From NCBI GenBank assembly GCA_018335795.1, contig JAGXRP010000047.1, forward strand, positions 1 through 64,000: 64,000 nt of DNA. Reading direction: 5' to 3'. Source of the stretch: Desulfobulbaceae bacterium. Its GTDB lineage: Bacteria > Bacteroidota > Ignavibacteria > Kapaibacteriales > UBA2268. The notes below the pieces were generated by a model. It was not told where the DNA came from. It did not search any database and saw only the letters and a list, made by a program, of their open reading frames with translations. The first letter of the stretch is position 1. Each line of letters opens with the position of its first letter. A program made the position numbers and the translations under genes. Below are positions 35,070-44,973 of this stretch, in pieces.

Positions 35070-36353
35070 TTGTTGACACAAGCAAATATAATTACAGAAA
35101 AAGCAATAGCAGTACAATTGATACTGAAAGGTTCCGACCGCGAAATAGCCCGAGAGCATCTCGAAGAATTGGCATTTTTGGCTCTGACAGCCGGCGCTGA
35201 AGTAACTGAAACATTCAAACAGGAACTTCAGAAGCCAAATGTCAAGACCTATCTTGGCAAAGGAAAAGTTGAAGAAATCAAAGAATACGTCAAAGAGAAT
35301 ACAATCACACTTGTTATTTTCGATGATGATTTGTCCCCTGTTCAAACAAGAAATCTCGAAAAAGAGCTCGAAGTCAAAGTTATTGACCGAAGCGCCCTGA
35401 TTTTAGATATATTCGCTCGTCGAGCAAGGTCCACCGAAGCTAAAACTCAGGTAGAACTCGCACAGATGCAATATCTGATGCCTCGATTGACGAGAATGTG
35501 GACCCACTTATCCAAACAATTCGGTGGAATTGGGACAAAAGGTCCCGGGGAAACGCAGATTGAAACCGATAGGCGAATCATCAAAACCAAAATTCAGCAA
35601 CTTAAAGAGCGGCTCCTTGATATTGACAAGCAAAGGGAAATTCAGAGCAAACACCGCTCCGGGATGCCGAGATTCGCACTTGTAGGCTATACGAACGCCG
35701 GTAAATCAACTTTGATGCGTGTTATAACGACTGCGGATGTATATATCGAAGATAAATTATTCGCTACATTGGACACAACAGTCCGTCACTTTACTATGAC
35801 TTCGGGTCAAGAAGCTTTGCTTTCTGATACTGTCGGATTTATTCGCAAATTACCAACGCATCTGATTGCATCATTTCGGAGTACTTTGGCAGAGGCTTCT
35901 TCGGCAGATGTTTTGATTCACGTGGTAGATGTATCGAATCCATACTTCCGCGACCATATTGCCGTCGTAGAAGAAACTTTGGAATCGCTTAAAATCACAG
36001 ACAAACCCACAATATTAGTGCTCAACAAATTGGATTTGATTGACAAATCACTCGGATTCAGAGCTATAGAAAAGGAATTTAAAGATTCGATTTTCATATC
36101 TGCAGAGCGTGGAATCAACATTCGCAATTTGATGGAAAAAATGCTCGAAGTATATATTGTCAATTCAAAATTAATCGAATTTGTATTGCCATACGACCAA
36201 ATGAATTTACTTTCGGTCTTATACAAAGTTGCTGATGTGATTGATTCCGAAGAAAAAGACTACGGCATCGAATACAAAGTAAAAGTACATTCTGACGATA
36301 CAGAATTCTTTAAAAGTAGATTTGAGAAGTTTATAACACGGGCAGAGAATTGA
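35070..36353 (+). CDS. hflX: Ribosome-associated GTPase HflX
   Basis: A roughly 427-residue GTPase that splits stalled or heat-damaged ribosomes. The N-terminal domain has FKQELQKPNVKTYLGKGKVE and DRSALILDIFARRARSTEAK. A glycine-rich segment, FGGIGTKGPGETQIETDRR, leads to the GTPase core with G1 in GYTNAGKST (about 207-215), switch I threonine in TTVRHF, G3 in LSDTVGFIRKLP and G4 NKLD. There is no in-frame ATG upstream. GAGGAA at 35063-35068 places a TTG start at 35070 or 35073. Its stop overlaps the mfd start as TTGA, so the two are translated together. Confidence 0.95.
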   Translation: MLTQANIITEKAIAVQLILKGSDREIAREHLEELAFLALTAGAEVTETFKQELQKPNVKTYLGKGKVEEIKEYVKENTITLVIFDDDLSPVQTRNLEKELEVKVIDRSALILDIFARRARSTEAKTQVELAQMQYLMPRLTRMWTHLSKQFGGIGTKGPGETQIETDRRIIKTKIQQLKERLLDIDKQREIQSKHRSGMPRFALVGYTNAGKSTLMRVITTADVYIEDKLFATLDTTVRHFTMTSGQEALLSDTVGFIRKLPTHLIASFRSTLAEASSADVLIHVVDVSNPYFRDHIAVVEETLESLKITDKPTILVLNKLDLIDKSLGFRAIEKEFKDSIFISAERGINIRNLMEKMLEVYIVNSKLIEFVLPYDQMNLLSVLYKVADVIDSEEKDYGIEYKVKVHSDDTEFFKSRFEKFITRAEN

Positions 36354-39300
36354 AAAAAATTTCTTACAAGGATTTAGTCGGTAGAAGCTATTCAATTTTA
36401 GAGCCTATACTTAAAGACTTACTGAAAGAATTTGAAAAAAGCAATAAGAAGCGGACATCGGTCAAAATGCTCGCCGGCTCATCGGTTTCATTTTTTGTAA
36501 AAGCATTGAGCGAGTTTTCGGGAAACGACATCTTGGTAATCGAATCCGATAAATCCAAACCCGAAGACCGTTACCACGATTTGCAAATCCTATTTGGCGA
36601 AAACAATGTATCGCTGCTCAAAGAGCCTTCTCGCTCTTTGAGAACAAAAATTGACAATAAGGAAAATCGCGTTGACTGGATGATTGAGGGTTTGACAAAT
36701 TTCAGCACCGACCAGCGAGCACTTGTTGCCACAGATGAAACGTTGATGACATTGCTACCGAATCCGCAAAAACTTCATAGCAATAAGAAAATTCTTACAA
36801 AAGATTTGAAATTAGATTTTGATGAATTTGTCAAATCTTTAATATTAAACGGATTTGAAAGACGCGATTACGTCGCTGTTCCGGGAGATATTTCGATTCG
36901 TGGGGGTATTGTAGATTTATACCCTGTCGGGGCAAATAATCCATATAGAATTGAATTTTGGGGCGATGAAATCGAATCACTTCGCGAATTCGATATACTT
37001 TCGCAACGCAGCATCCGCGATTTGGACCAAATTGAATTCATTGCGGGATTGTACAATTCTGACGATGAGCAATTCGAGTACGATATTTTTGATTATTTGC
37101 CCAAAGATTCAATTATTATTTTATATCATCCCGATTCTTTAGAATTTGACGAAAGTACAAAACAAAAGCTCGAAAAATTTAGAATAATAGAGGTCAATCC
37201 GCTCGAAAAATCTGTTTACAAAGTTAAAACGACTTCGCAACCATCGGTAAAAGCATCAGTCAGCATTTTAATCAAGGAACTGACAAGGCTTGCAGTTAAT
37301 GATTATAAAATATTATTTTGTGCCGATGGCGACATTCACTTAAACCGATTTAAAGAAATAATCGAGAAATCCCTTGGTGAAATCGATTTTGCCGATTTCG
37401 AGTATTCTCCGGAAATAATCAAAAACATCACTTTCAAGGCAATCAGATTATTCGACAGCACTTTTTCCGAAGGATTCATTTGGGAAGATTTGAAAATTGC
37501 GTGCTTCACAGAGCATCAGGTTTTCGAGCGAAATAGAGTCCGCGACACTCGTAAAGCTACAGGTTCGACGAGCATCACCTTAAAAGAATTGCAGGAATTA
37601 CAAATCGGCGATTACGTAGTCCATGAAGACAAGGGTATCGCAGTATTTGACGGATTCCGTCAAGTGAGTATGGGCGGTTCGATGCAAGATTGTGCCAAAT
37701 TGCTTTTCGCTGATGAAGATGTGCTCTATGTAAATTTGAATTATATTGCCAAAATCAGCAAATACGCAGCCCGTGAAGGCGTAATGCCTGTGCTATCCAA
37801 GCTTGGCTCAGCTGATTGGAACCGGAAAAAAGCGAGAACCAAAAAACGTCTTAAAGATATTGCAAGAGATTTGATAAAATTATATGCAAAACGCAAATCC
37901 GAAAAAGGATACGCATATCCCGAAGACAGTCTTTGGCAGAAGGAATTTGAGGCATCATTCATTTACGAGGACACGCCTGACCAAGCAAGAGCCACAGCCG
38001 AATTGAAAGTTGATATGGAGAATGATTCGCCGATGGACAGGCTGATTTGCGGCGATGTAGGCTTCGGCAAGACTGAAGTTGCTATCCGAGCAGCTTTCAA
38101 AGCAGTGCAATCGGGTAAACAAGTGGCAGTTTTAGTTCCTACAACTATACTTGCACAACAACATTTTATGTCATTCCGCGACCGATTAGCAAAATATCCC
38201 GTAAATGTCGAGGTTATTTCGCGTTTTAGGAGCGCATCTCAGCAAAAGGACATCGTTGCAAAAAATTCTGACGGAAAAATTGACATATTGATTGGAACAC
38301 ACAGACTTTTGAGCAAAGATATTCAATTCAGAGACTTGGGATTGTTAATTATTGACGAGGAACACCGATTCGGTGTTTCGGCTAAAGAGAAGCTTCGTCA
38401 ATTCCGCTCTACGGTTGATACGCTGACATTGACTGCAACGCCTATACCAAGAACCCTGAATTTTTCCTTGATGGGAGCGCGAGATTTGAGCACAATCGAA
38501 ACACCGCCCAGAAACCGCGTCCCGGTAAGCACTGAAATCATCGAGTGGAGTGATGAAATCGTAACCCAAACTATTAAAAAAGAAGTTGAAAGAGGCGGGC
38601 AAGTCTTTTTCGTATCCGATAGAGTCGAAGACCTCGAAAAACTGAAAAGCAATATGAATATGTTGATGCCAAATTTCCGATTTGCATCAGCACACGGACA
38701 AATGAAACCAGCTGACCTCGAAAATATAATGGAATCCTTCATCGAAGGCAAATACGATGTGCTTGTTTCGACAAAAATTATCGAATCAGGCATTGACATT
38801 CCAAATGCAAATACGATAATCATCAATCGGGCGCAAAATTTCGGGATGGCAGAGCTCTACCAATTACGCGGCAGAGTTGGCAGAACCAACAAACAAGCAT
38901 ATTGCTATTTGATTATACCAAATTCTTATAAATTACCTCTAAACGCTTTGAGACGTCTTCAAGCTATTGAAGAATTTTCCGAACTTGGGAGTGGATTGAA
39001 ACTTGCTCTTCGTGACCTCGAAATTCGTGGTGCCGGGAATTTACTTGGTGCCGAGCAATCCGGATTTATCATTGACATTGGGTTCGAGCTTTTCCAGAAA
39101 GTTTTGGACGAAGCAGTTACAGAATTGAAATATGAAGAATTTTCGGATATTTTTGGGGATAAGACGGAAAAACCTAAATTCTATACGCAAGATATTGCAA
39201 TCGAAATTGATTCGGACGCCTTCTTCCCCGAAGATTACATCAAACGCGATACCGATAGATTCTCATATTACAAAAAATTATACAATCTTAAAAGTAACGG

Positions 39301-39643
39301 GGAATTGCAAGATTTAGTCCGTGAAATCACTGATAGATACGGCAAATTGCCCAAACAAGCGAATGAATTGATTTATGCCGTTAAATTGCGAATCGCTGCA
39401 ATCGGTTCGGGCTTTTCACGTATCATTCAAAAGGGTCAGAAACTCATTTGCGAATTTCCGCCAAATGATGATTCATATTATTATGAAAATGCTTTTTCAA
39501 TTGTTATTGATTATATCAATAGCTTGGATGATTGCAAATTGAACCAAACAAAAGACCGATTAACACTTGAAGTAATGATTGATTCACGCGATAGCGGAAT
39601 TGAATTTTTGTGGAAAATTAAGAAGACGTTAGAAACGTTGTAA
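36350..39643 (+). CDS. mfd: Transcription-repair coupling factor Mfd
   Basis: A 1097-residue ATPase that removes RNA polymerase stalled at DNA lesions and recruits UvrA. In order: a UvrB-like region without helicase activity (about 1-330, FVKSLILNGFERRDYVAVPG and SIRGGIVDLYPVG); the CarD-like RNA polymerase-binding domain (about 400-470, GDYVVHEDKGIAVFDGF); the RecG-like motor with Walker A GDVGFGKTE (about 566-574), DEEH near 668, SATPI-like TATPIPRTL and RGRVGRTNKQAYCYL; and a C-terminal TRCF domain. The start is TTG, overlapping the hflX stop. The length is slightly below that of E. coli Mfd. Confidence 0.97.
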   Translation: MKKISYKDLVGRSYSILEPILKDLLKEFEKSNKKRTSVKMLAGSSVSFFVKALSEFSGNDILVIESDKSKPEDRYHDLQILFGENNVSLLKEPSRSLRTKIDNKENRVDWMIEGLTNFSTDQRALVATDETLMTLLPNPQKLHSNKKILTKDLKLDFDEFVKSLILNGFERRDYVAVPGDISIRGGIVDLYPVGANNPYRIEFWGDEIESLREFDILSQRSIRDLDQIEFIAGLYNSDDEQFEYDIFDYLPKDSIIILYHPDSLEFDESTKQKLEKFRIIEVNPLEKSVYKVKTTSQPSVKASVSILIKELTRLAVNDYKILFCADGDIHLNRFKEIIEKSLGEIDFADFEYSPEIIKNITFKAIRLFDSTFSEGFIWEDLKIACFTEHQVFERNRVRDTRKATGSTSITLKELQELQIGDYVVHEDKGIAVFDGFRQVSMGGSMQDCAKLLFADEDVLYVNLNYIAKISKYAAREGVMPVLSKLGSADWNRKKARTKKRLKDIARDLIKLYAKRKSEKGYAYPEDSLWQKEFEASFIYEDTPDQARATAELKVDMENDSPMDRLICGDVGFGKTEVAIRAAFKAVQSGKQVAVLVPTTILAQQHFMSFRDRLAKYPVNVEVISRFRSASQQKDIVAKNSDGKIDILIGTHRLLSKDIQFRDLGLLIIDEEHRFGVSAKEKLRQFRSTVDTLTLTATPIPRTLNFSLMGARDLSTIETPPRNRVPVSTEIIEWSDEIVTQTIKKEVERGGQVFFVSDRVEDLEKLKSNMNMLMPNFRFASAHGQMKPADLENIMESFIEGKYDVLVSTKIIESGIDIPNANTIIINRAQNFGMAELYQLRGRVGRTNKQAYCYLIIPNSYKLPLNALRRLQAIEEFSELGSGLKLALRDLEIRGAGNLLGAEQSGFIIDIGFELFQKVLDEAVTELKYEEFSDIFGDKTEKPKFYTQDIAIEIDSDAFFPEDYIKRDTDRFSYYKKLYNLKSNGELQDLVREITDRYGKLPKQANELIYAVKLRIAAIGSGFSRIIQKGQKLICEFPPNDDSYYYENAFSIVIDYINSLDDCKLNQTKDRLTLEVMIDSRDSGIEFLWKIKKTLETL

Positions 39644-39648
39644 CGAAT

Positions 39649-40320
39649 ATGAAAAATAATAAAGTAATATTAGCTCTCGAGACATCCCAAAAAACGCTTT
39701 CTGTGGCATTATCATTCGGAGATGATGTAATTTCCGAATATAGTTGCTATTCATCAAATGCACATGACAAATTATTGGCAGTTTACGTCCAAAGGCTGAT
39801 AGGCGACCATCTGAGTGGAGATTATTCCAAACTAAATTATATCGCTTTGTCAGCGGGTCCGGGTTCATTCACGGGACTGCGAGTTGGGGCAGCATTTGCA
39901 AAAGGGCTTTGTTTCGGCTCGGAGATTAAGATTCTCGCTGTGCCAACCTTGCAGGCGATTGCTCTCGAAGCTAAATCACATTTAAAAAGCGAGTACAAAC
40001 GCATAATCAGTGTGTTGCCTTCGCACAAAGAGCAGGTTTATTTTCAACTTTTTGATTTAGAATCAAACGCTCTTGGCGATATTGAGTTCGAAAATTACGA
40101 AAGTTTCCAAAATATCATTTCTGCAGATGATTTTATTTGTGGGATAATTCCGGAAGAATTGAATTTAGCGGCTACAAGCATTTTCCCGAATTCGAAAATA
40201 ATCTGCAATTACGCACTACAAATGATTGCCAATGAAGAATTTGTCGAAATAGAAACATTCGAACCGATTTATGTCAGCGAATTCATACCCAAAACAGCCA
40301 CTAAAAAATTGAATATTTGA
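39649..40320 (+). CDS. tsaB: tRNA threonylcarbamoyladenosine protein TsaB
   Basis: A 223-residue YeaZ/TsaB protein, the partner of TsaD and TsaE in forming t6A37 on ANN-decoding tRNAs. It shows the ASKHA fold: ILALETSQKTLSVAL at the start, HDKLLAVYVQRLI in place of the usual HS motif, and the family signature YIALSAGPGSFTGLRVGAAF with KGLCFG after it. TsaB itself is inactive but needed for complex stability. It starts 5 bases after mfd, with no clear ribosome-binding site. TsaD and TsaE are not in the window. Confidence 0.94.
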   Translation: MKNNKVILALETSQKTLSVALSFGDDVISEYSCYSSNAHDKLLAVYVQRLIGDHLSGDYSKLNYIALSAGPGSFTGLRVGAAFAKGLCFGSEIKILAVPTLQAIALEAKSHLKSEYKRIISVLPSHKEQVYFQLFDLESNALGDIEFENYESFQNIISADDFICGIIPEELNLAATSIFPNSKIICNYALQMIANEEFVEIETFEPIYVSEFIPKTATKKLNI

Positions 40321-40373
40321 TATTTGTGTATTTTTGAAAAATGAATTAGAATAAAATTATTGGATTAAATTAA

Positions 40374-41666
40374 ATGATAGCACGATATACATTGCCCCAA
40401 ATGGGCAAAATTTGGACTGACGAAACGAAATATGCAATTTGGCTCGAAATCGAAATTTTAGCTTGCGAAGCCCAAGCAGAATTAGGAATAATTCCCAAAG
40501 AAGCTGCAAAATTTATTCGCGAAAACGCTAAAATTGACATCGAGCGGATTAACAAAATTGAAGAAACAACTAAGCACGATATAATAGCTTTCCTGACCAA
40601 CGTTGAAGAGTACATTGGCGATAAATCGGCTTATATGCACGTTGGGATGACTTCCAGCGACGTATTAGACACATGTCTTGCCGTGCAGATTAAAGACGCA
40701 GGTGACATCTTGCTCGAAGATTTAAAGGTGCTTTCCGAAGTGCTTGCAATCAAAGCTCGCGAGTACAAGCATACAGTTTGCGTTGGTCGTAGCCATGGCA
40801 TCCATGCAGAAGCAATGACTTTCGGGATGAAAATTGCAATTTGGTACGATGAGAATAAACGTAACATCGAGCGCCTTAAACATGCACTCGAAGATTGCCG
40901 CTACGGTATGATTAGCGGTGCAGTCGGCACATACGAGCATTTATCACCGGAAGTGGAAGAATACGTATGCGAAAAACTTGGTCTGAAACCTGTCAATGTA
41001 TCATCGCAGGTGATTCAGCGCGATTCTCATGCCTTTTTCATCGCAACTTTAGCTGTAATTGCCACAACTTTAGAAAAAATTGGTGTCGAAATCAGACATT
41101 TGCAAAGAACTGAAGTACGTGAAGCTGAGGAATTCTTCTCGAAAGGGCAAAAAGGCAGCTCGGCAATGCCGCATAAACGCAATCCGATTGCATCTGAAAA
41201 CATTTGCGGACAAGCACGATTAATCAGGTCTTATGCCATTGCTGCGATGGAAAATAATGCACTTTGGCACGAACGCGACATTTCGCACAGCAGCGTAGAG
41301 CGAAATATCTTCCCTGATGCAACAGTTACACTTGATTACATCATCCAACGCACAACAAAGTTATTGGATAATCTTGTTGTTTATCCCGACAGGATGTTGG
41401 ATAATTTGAATTTGACATTCGGATTGATTCATTCCCAAAAAGTCCTGTTGGAGCTTGCTCGTCGCGGATTTCCACGCCAAAAGGCATATGAAATTGTACA
41501 ACGATGCGCCATGAGAACTTGGGACGAGAAGAAACCATTCCACGAATCACTCATTGAAGATGCCGAATTGATGCAAAATATTACGGCGGAAGAATTAAGC
41601 AAATTACTAAGCTACGACAAAGTTTTCGAGAGCGTAGATTATATTTTTAAGAAATGTGGATTATAA
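40374..41666 (+). CDS. purB: Adenylosuccinate lyase
   Basis: A 430-residue enzyme of the fumarase/aspartase superfamily. It acts twice in purine synthesis, on SAICAR and on adenylosuccinate, releasing fumarate. Family motifs are KIWTDETKYAIWLEIE at the start, HVGMTSSDVLDTCLA, GRSHGIHAEAMTFG with the catalytic H, QRDSHAFF and the signature loop GSSAMPHKRNP (about 262-272). A C-terminal cap follows. The length matches the short bacterial form. It lies 53 bases after tsaB in the same plus-strand series and has no strong ribosome-binding site. Confidence 0.97.
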   Translation: MIARYTLPQMGKIWTDETKYAIWLEIEILACEAQAELGIIPKEAAKFIRENAKIDIERINKIEETTKHDIIAFLTNVEEYIGDKSAYMHVGMTSSDVLDTCLAVQIKDAGDILLEDLKVLSEVLAIKAREYKHTVCVGRSHGIHAEAMTFGMKIAIWYDENKRNIERLKHALEDCRYGMISGAVGTYEHLSPEVEEYVCEKLGLKPVNVSSQVIQRDSHAFFIATLAVIATTLEKIGVEIRHLQRTEVREAEEFFSKGQKGSSAMPHKRNPIASENICGQARLIRSYAIAAMENNALWHERDISHSSVERNIFPDATVTLDYIIQRTTKLLDNLVVYPDRMLDNLNLTFGLIHSQKVLLELARRGFPRQKAYEIVQRCAMRTWDEKKPFHESLIEDAELMQNITAEELSKLLSYDKVFESVDYIFKKCGL

Positions 41667-41680
41667 AATAAGGATAAAAT

Positions 41681-42712
41681 ATGAAAGCTGTTATAATTAA
41701 TGAACATGGTTCAGCAGATGTACTGCAATATACCGATAATTTCCCAACCCCAACTCCGGCGGATAATGAAGTGTTACTCAAAGTTCACGCTGTTTCGCTA
41801 AATCGAGTGGATACTGTCGTACGGAAAGGTTATCCCGGGCAAACTATACCTATGCCCCACATTCTCGGTGGCGATATGGCAGGAGTGGTTGCACAATCGG
41901 CAAAAAATTCAGATAAATTCAAAGTTGGCGAAAGAGTGGTTGTTTATCCCGTGAAATTACCCGAAGAACGCGACCCACACTACGGTGAAAATACTTTCTT
42001 GAATGACGGGTGGCAATTTTTTGGAATGCAACGTCATGGAGCTTATGCTGAATATATCGCAGTTCCTGAAGAAAATTTGGTCAAAATTTCCGACAATGTA
42101 TCTTTTGAAGAAGCTGCGGCTTTGCCGATCGCTGGATTGACAGCGTATCATGCAATTTTTGGCACAATAGACCTAAAACCCGATGATGTATTTTTCATTT
42201 GGGGCGGTTCAGGCGGTTTGGGAACATTTGCAGTTCAATTAGCTAAACAAAAAGGTGCTAAAGTAATCGCAACAGTCGGCAAAAATGAAAAGAAAAGCGT
42301 GCTTGAAAGCTTAGGTGCTGATTTAGTGCTTAATCATCACGAAGATGACGTTGTTGCCGAAACGCGCAAATTCGCTCCTAAAGGAGTTGATTTGCTCATA
42401 GATTACGTCGGTCCTGCTACATTCGATAAGAGCTTTTCGCTCGTTCGTAAGAATGGGACTATCGTAGCTTGTGGTATGTTGACAGGTATGGAAGTTAAAT
42501 TACATTACCAGCAATTCTATTTCCGCCATCTCAATCTCAGAGGTATTTTCTTGGGACCGATGAATGAATTTGTTGAATTTGTAGAGATGAAAAATCAGGG
42601 TAGAATCAAATCGCATATTCATCAAGTATTTGATTTGAAAGACGCTGCCGATGCTCATCGCTTATTGGAAAGCGGTAATTACGTTGGAAAAATTGTATTG
42701 AAAATTTCATAA
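41681..42712 (+). CDS. NAD(P)H:quinone oxidoreductase-like MDR protein
   Basis: A 343-residue medium-chain dehydrogenase/reductase. The GroES-like N-terminus has VLLKVHAVSLNRVDTVVRKG and HILGGDMAGVV. The Rossmann domain has FFIWGGSGGLGTFAVQLAKQ (nucleotide-binding glycines) and later LIDYVGPATFDKS. No structural zinc cysteines or catalytic zinc ligands can be seen, so it is closer to the quinone oxidoreductase/zeta-crystallin branch than to alcohol dehydrogenases. The substrate is not predictable. AAGGA precedes the ATG, 14 bases after purB. Confidence 0.9.
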   Translation: MKAVIINEHGSADVLQYTDNFPTPTPADNEVLLKVHAVSLNRVDTVVRKGYPGQTIPMPHILGGDMAGVVAQSAKNSDKFKVGERVVVYPVKLPEERDPHYGENTFLNDGWQFFGMQRHGAYAEYIAVPEENLVKISDNVSFEEAAALPIAGLTAYHAIFGTIDLKPDDVFFIWGGSGGLGTFAVQLAKQKGAKVIATVGKNEKKSVLESLGADLVLNHHEDDVVAETRKFAPKGVDLLIDYVGPATFDKSFSLVRKNGTIVACGMLTGMEVKLHYQQFYFRHLNLRGIFLGPMNEFVEFVEMKNQGRIKSHIHQVFDLKDAADAHRLLESGNYVGKIVLKIS

Positions 42713-42727
42713 AAAATATAAAAAATA

Positions 42728-43450
42728 ATGGCATCCGATATGGAACTATGGGAATATACTTTGCGAATCGGAATTGCATTTTTCCTCGGGGGAATGATTG
42801 GTTTCGAGCGACAATACCGCCAAAAAAGTGCAGGTCTCAGAACTAATACGCTCGTTTCAATCGGTTCGGCTGCTTTTGTAATGTTGTCGTATGCTATGAC
42901 CGGCGAAACAGGTGACCCATCTCGAGTGGCAGGTCAAATCGTCACAGGTATCGGCTTTTTGGGTGCAGGTGTAATAATTCGCGAAGGTGCAAACGTTCAG
43001 GGACTTAATACTGCTGCAACAATTTGGTGCTCTGCCGCAGTAGGCTCTTTAGTAGGTGCAGGGCTGTATTCATATGGGGTTATTACTGCTTTAGCGGTTG
43101 TCCTGACTCTTATAATTTTGCGACCATTGGCGATGTATCTAAGTCGCCGCAAAGAGAAGCATACGAATGAAGATTATCTTGAAGCTCATTATACCTTGAC
43201 AATCAGTTGCAATATTGAAGCTGAACCGCAAATCAGACCAATCATTATGGAAGCTATTTCCGAAAATGATTTGCAATTGCAATCACTCAAAAGTAAACGT
43301 GATGAACAATCCGGAAATCTTAAATTTGAAGCACAGATAATTTCAGAAGGTAGAAACAATAAGCATATTGAGAATTTTGCCAAACGAATAGGTTCAGACA
43401 GGAATGTATCGGAAATTGGGTGGATACTAACGAAAACAAATTTTAATTGA
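42728..43450 (+). CDS. MgtC/SapB-family membrane protein
   Basis: A 240-residue protein with about five membrane segments in the first 145 residues. The conserved MgtC motifs are present: FFLGGMIGFERQYRQKSAGL, RTNTLVSIGSAAFVML, QIVTGIGFLGAGVIIREG and LNTAATIWCSAAVGSLVGAG. A cytoplasmic ACT-like C-terminal domain of about 90 residues follows. MgtC proteins support growth in low magnesium and inhibit ATP synthase in some pathogens; here the family is assigned by sequence only. It closes the hflX series, ending 4 bases from a convergent gene. Confidence 0.93.
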   Translation: MASDMELWEYTLRIGIAFFLGGMIGFERQYRQKSAGLRTNTLVSIGSAAFVMLSYAMTGETGDPSRVAGQIVTGIGFLGAGVIIREGANVQGLNTAATIWCSAAVGSLVGAGLYSYGVITALAVVLTLIILRPLAMYLSRRKEKHTNEDYLEAHYTLTISCNIEAEPQIRPIIMEAISENDLQLQSLKSKRDEQSGNLKFEAQIISEGRNNKHIENFAKRIGSDRNVSEIGWILTKTNFN

Positions 43451-43454
43451 AAAA

Positions 43455-44897
43455 TCAGCGACTGATTAAAAATTTGTGAATTTCGGAGTTGTGACCGAAA
43501 TTGTAGTTGATTCTTGCCAAATACAATCCACTTGATAAATTCGATAATAGTATCTGGTGCGACATTCCATTTACTGATTCGGTTTTGACTATTTGCCCGA
43601 AAATATCAATAATTTCTACATATAAAATATCAAATGGTGCATTGATTTCCATTAAATCGTCGTTGAGTGATATTTGGAGTTCCGGATTATTATTGTCATT
43701 TACATCCGATAATGAAAAATTCAAATTGAAAATATAACCATCATTTGTGATAGCTCTGAGCATGTTAGGATTTACACTTGGTATATTCAAAGTGTTGCCC
43801 GATTTATTGCGTAATACCAAATTGCAAAGATTTGAGGAATTGCCTTGCGAATGTTCTCGCAAATATGAGCCGACAGCTAAATGCAATTTGTCATTATCAT
43901 CAAGCACATAGTACACAAAAGGCTTTTCGGAAAATGTATTGCCTACTTCTACGCCGATAAATTCATGCGTTTTCAAAATTTCGGATAAATTGAAAGTTGA
44001 AACAGCAGTTATAAAGTCTAATTCGGGATTTATAAGTAAAGGAACTTTTACATAATCAGGAGCGTCGAAAACTTCAGGCGAAGGGAAATCTTCTTGCAAA
44101 TCATCAGCATCTTTCTTAACTGAGCTAATTAAGGTGTCCTTGCCCATGTTATACGAGACGATTAGCATGTCTGTGATGGTGATATCACCGTTGCCGTCGC
44201 AATCTGCGTAGGTTACTTCAGCATTGTCCCAAGTTAAAACTCGGTGAGCAGCCCATATCGCGCTACCCGACTTGCGTTTGAAACTTTTCATATTTTTCGT
44301 TGCGGAACCGAGTCCAATAAACTTTGTAACGTTAGCATAATCTAAATGATTCACAATGCCATTATTATCAGTATCACCGGGCCAAACGTTTATAAAGCCG
44401 TGAATTGTATATTCAATCGGTTCGGCGTTAATTGCAATTATCTCGCGAACGTTATTAACAATCGTCGTAGCAACTGGTTGCATAAAGTTGAAGTTCAGCG
44501 TCGAAGCATTAATTGCATTTTGGAGAACAACGAATTCGAGGTGAAGTATCTTTGGTTCTGCGATGCTGTCCGGAATAGTATTATTGCCCAAACCGACAGC
44601 GATAATCAAATTTGAAGTGCCATCTGGATGCAACATTGGGATAACTTGTGGTTTGCCGAAATCTCCGGGTAGCCATTGTGAAAATTTGATTACATCACTT
44701 TGGTTAAAATTCAACTGAAAGGCGACACCGTTACATTTTGGTAAATCTTTGAGATAAATATTCATACCGAAAGTATAGCTAGCAGTCACAAAACCATAAC
44801 GACTCGAATCCACATCTGTCCGCTTGACTACGATGCTTTGAGCCGATAGTACTTGCACACTTGCAATAAATATCAATATGTATATTAGATTTTTTAT
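43455..44897 (-). CDS. T9SS-exported protein with dockerin-like EF-hand pair, probable ATA start
   Basis: About 480 residues. The first 80% has a cohesin-like beta pattern (FQLNFNQSDVIKFSQWLPGD), then a dockerin-like pair of calcium loops: GDTDNNGIVNHLDYANV and ADCDGNGDITITDMLIVSYN. The last 80 residues are a T9SS sorting domain (IVKTESVNGMSHQI, LSSGLYLARINYN). The usual frame begins at TTG 44876, inside a signal peptide. Reading back, GGAG and five bases precede an ATA codon at 44897-44895 that would restore KNLIYILIFIASVQVLSA as a complete signal. ATA is a rare but known start, so I place the start there. A sequencing error (ATG) is the alternative. Confidence 0.8.
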   Translation of the reverse strand: MKNLIYILIFIASVQVLSAQSIVVKRTDVDSSRYGFVTASYTFGMNIYLKDLPKCNGVAFQLNFNQSDVIKFSQWLPGDFGKPQVIPMLHPDGTSNLIIAVGLGNNTIPDSIAEPKILHLEFVVLQNAINASTLNFNFMQPVATTIVNNVREIIAINAEPIEYTIHGFINVWPGDTDNNGIVNHLDYANVTKFIGLGSATKNMKSFKRKSGSAIWAAHRVLTWDNAEVTYADCDGNGDITITDMLIVSYNMGKDTLISSVKKDADDLQEDFPSPEVFDAPDYVKVPLLINPELDFITAVSTFNLSEILKTHEFIGVEVGNTFSEKPFVYYVLDDNDKLHLAVGSYLREHSQGNSSNLCNLVLRNKSGNTLNIPSVNPNMLRAITNDGYIFNLNFSLSDVNDNNNPELQISLNDDLMEINAPFDILYVEIIDIFGQIVKTESVNGMSHQILLSNLSSGLYLARINYNFGHNSEIHKFLISR

Positions 44898-44973
44898 ATA
44901 TTCTCCATCCTATTTCACGAATTAAACATCAATCATCGTGCCATAGAATGAATTACACAAATACCAAAAAGAA

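Noticed and set aside
36340-36360. Frameshift between hflX and mfd
   Set aside because: The overlap TTGA is a stop/TTG-start overlap; both proteins have normal ends and lengths.
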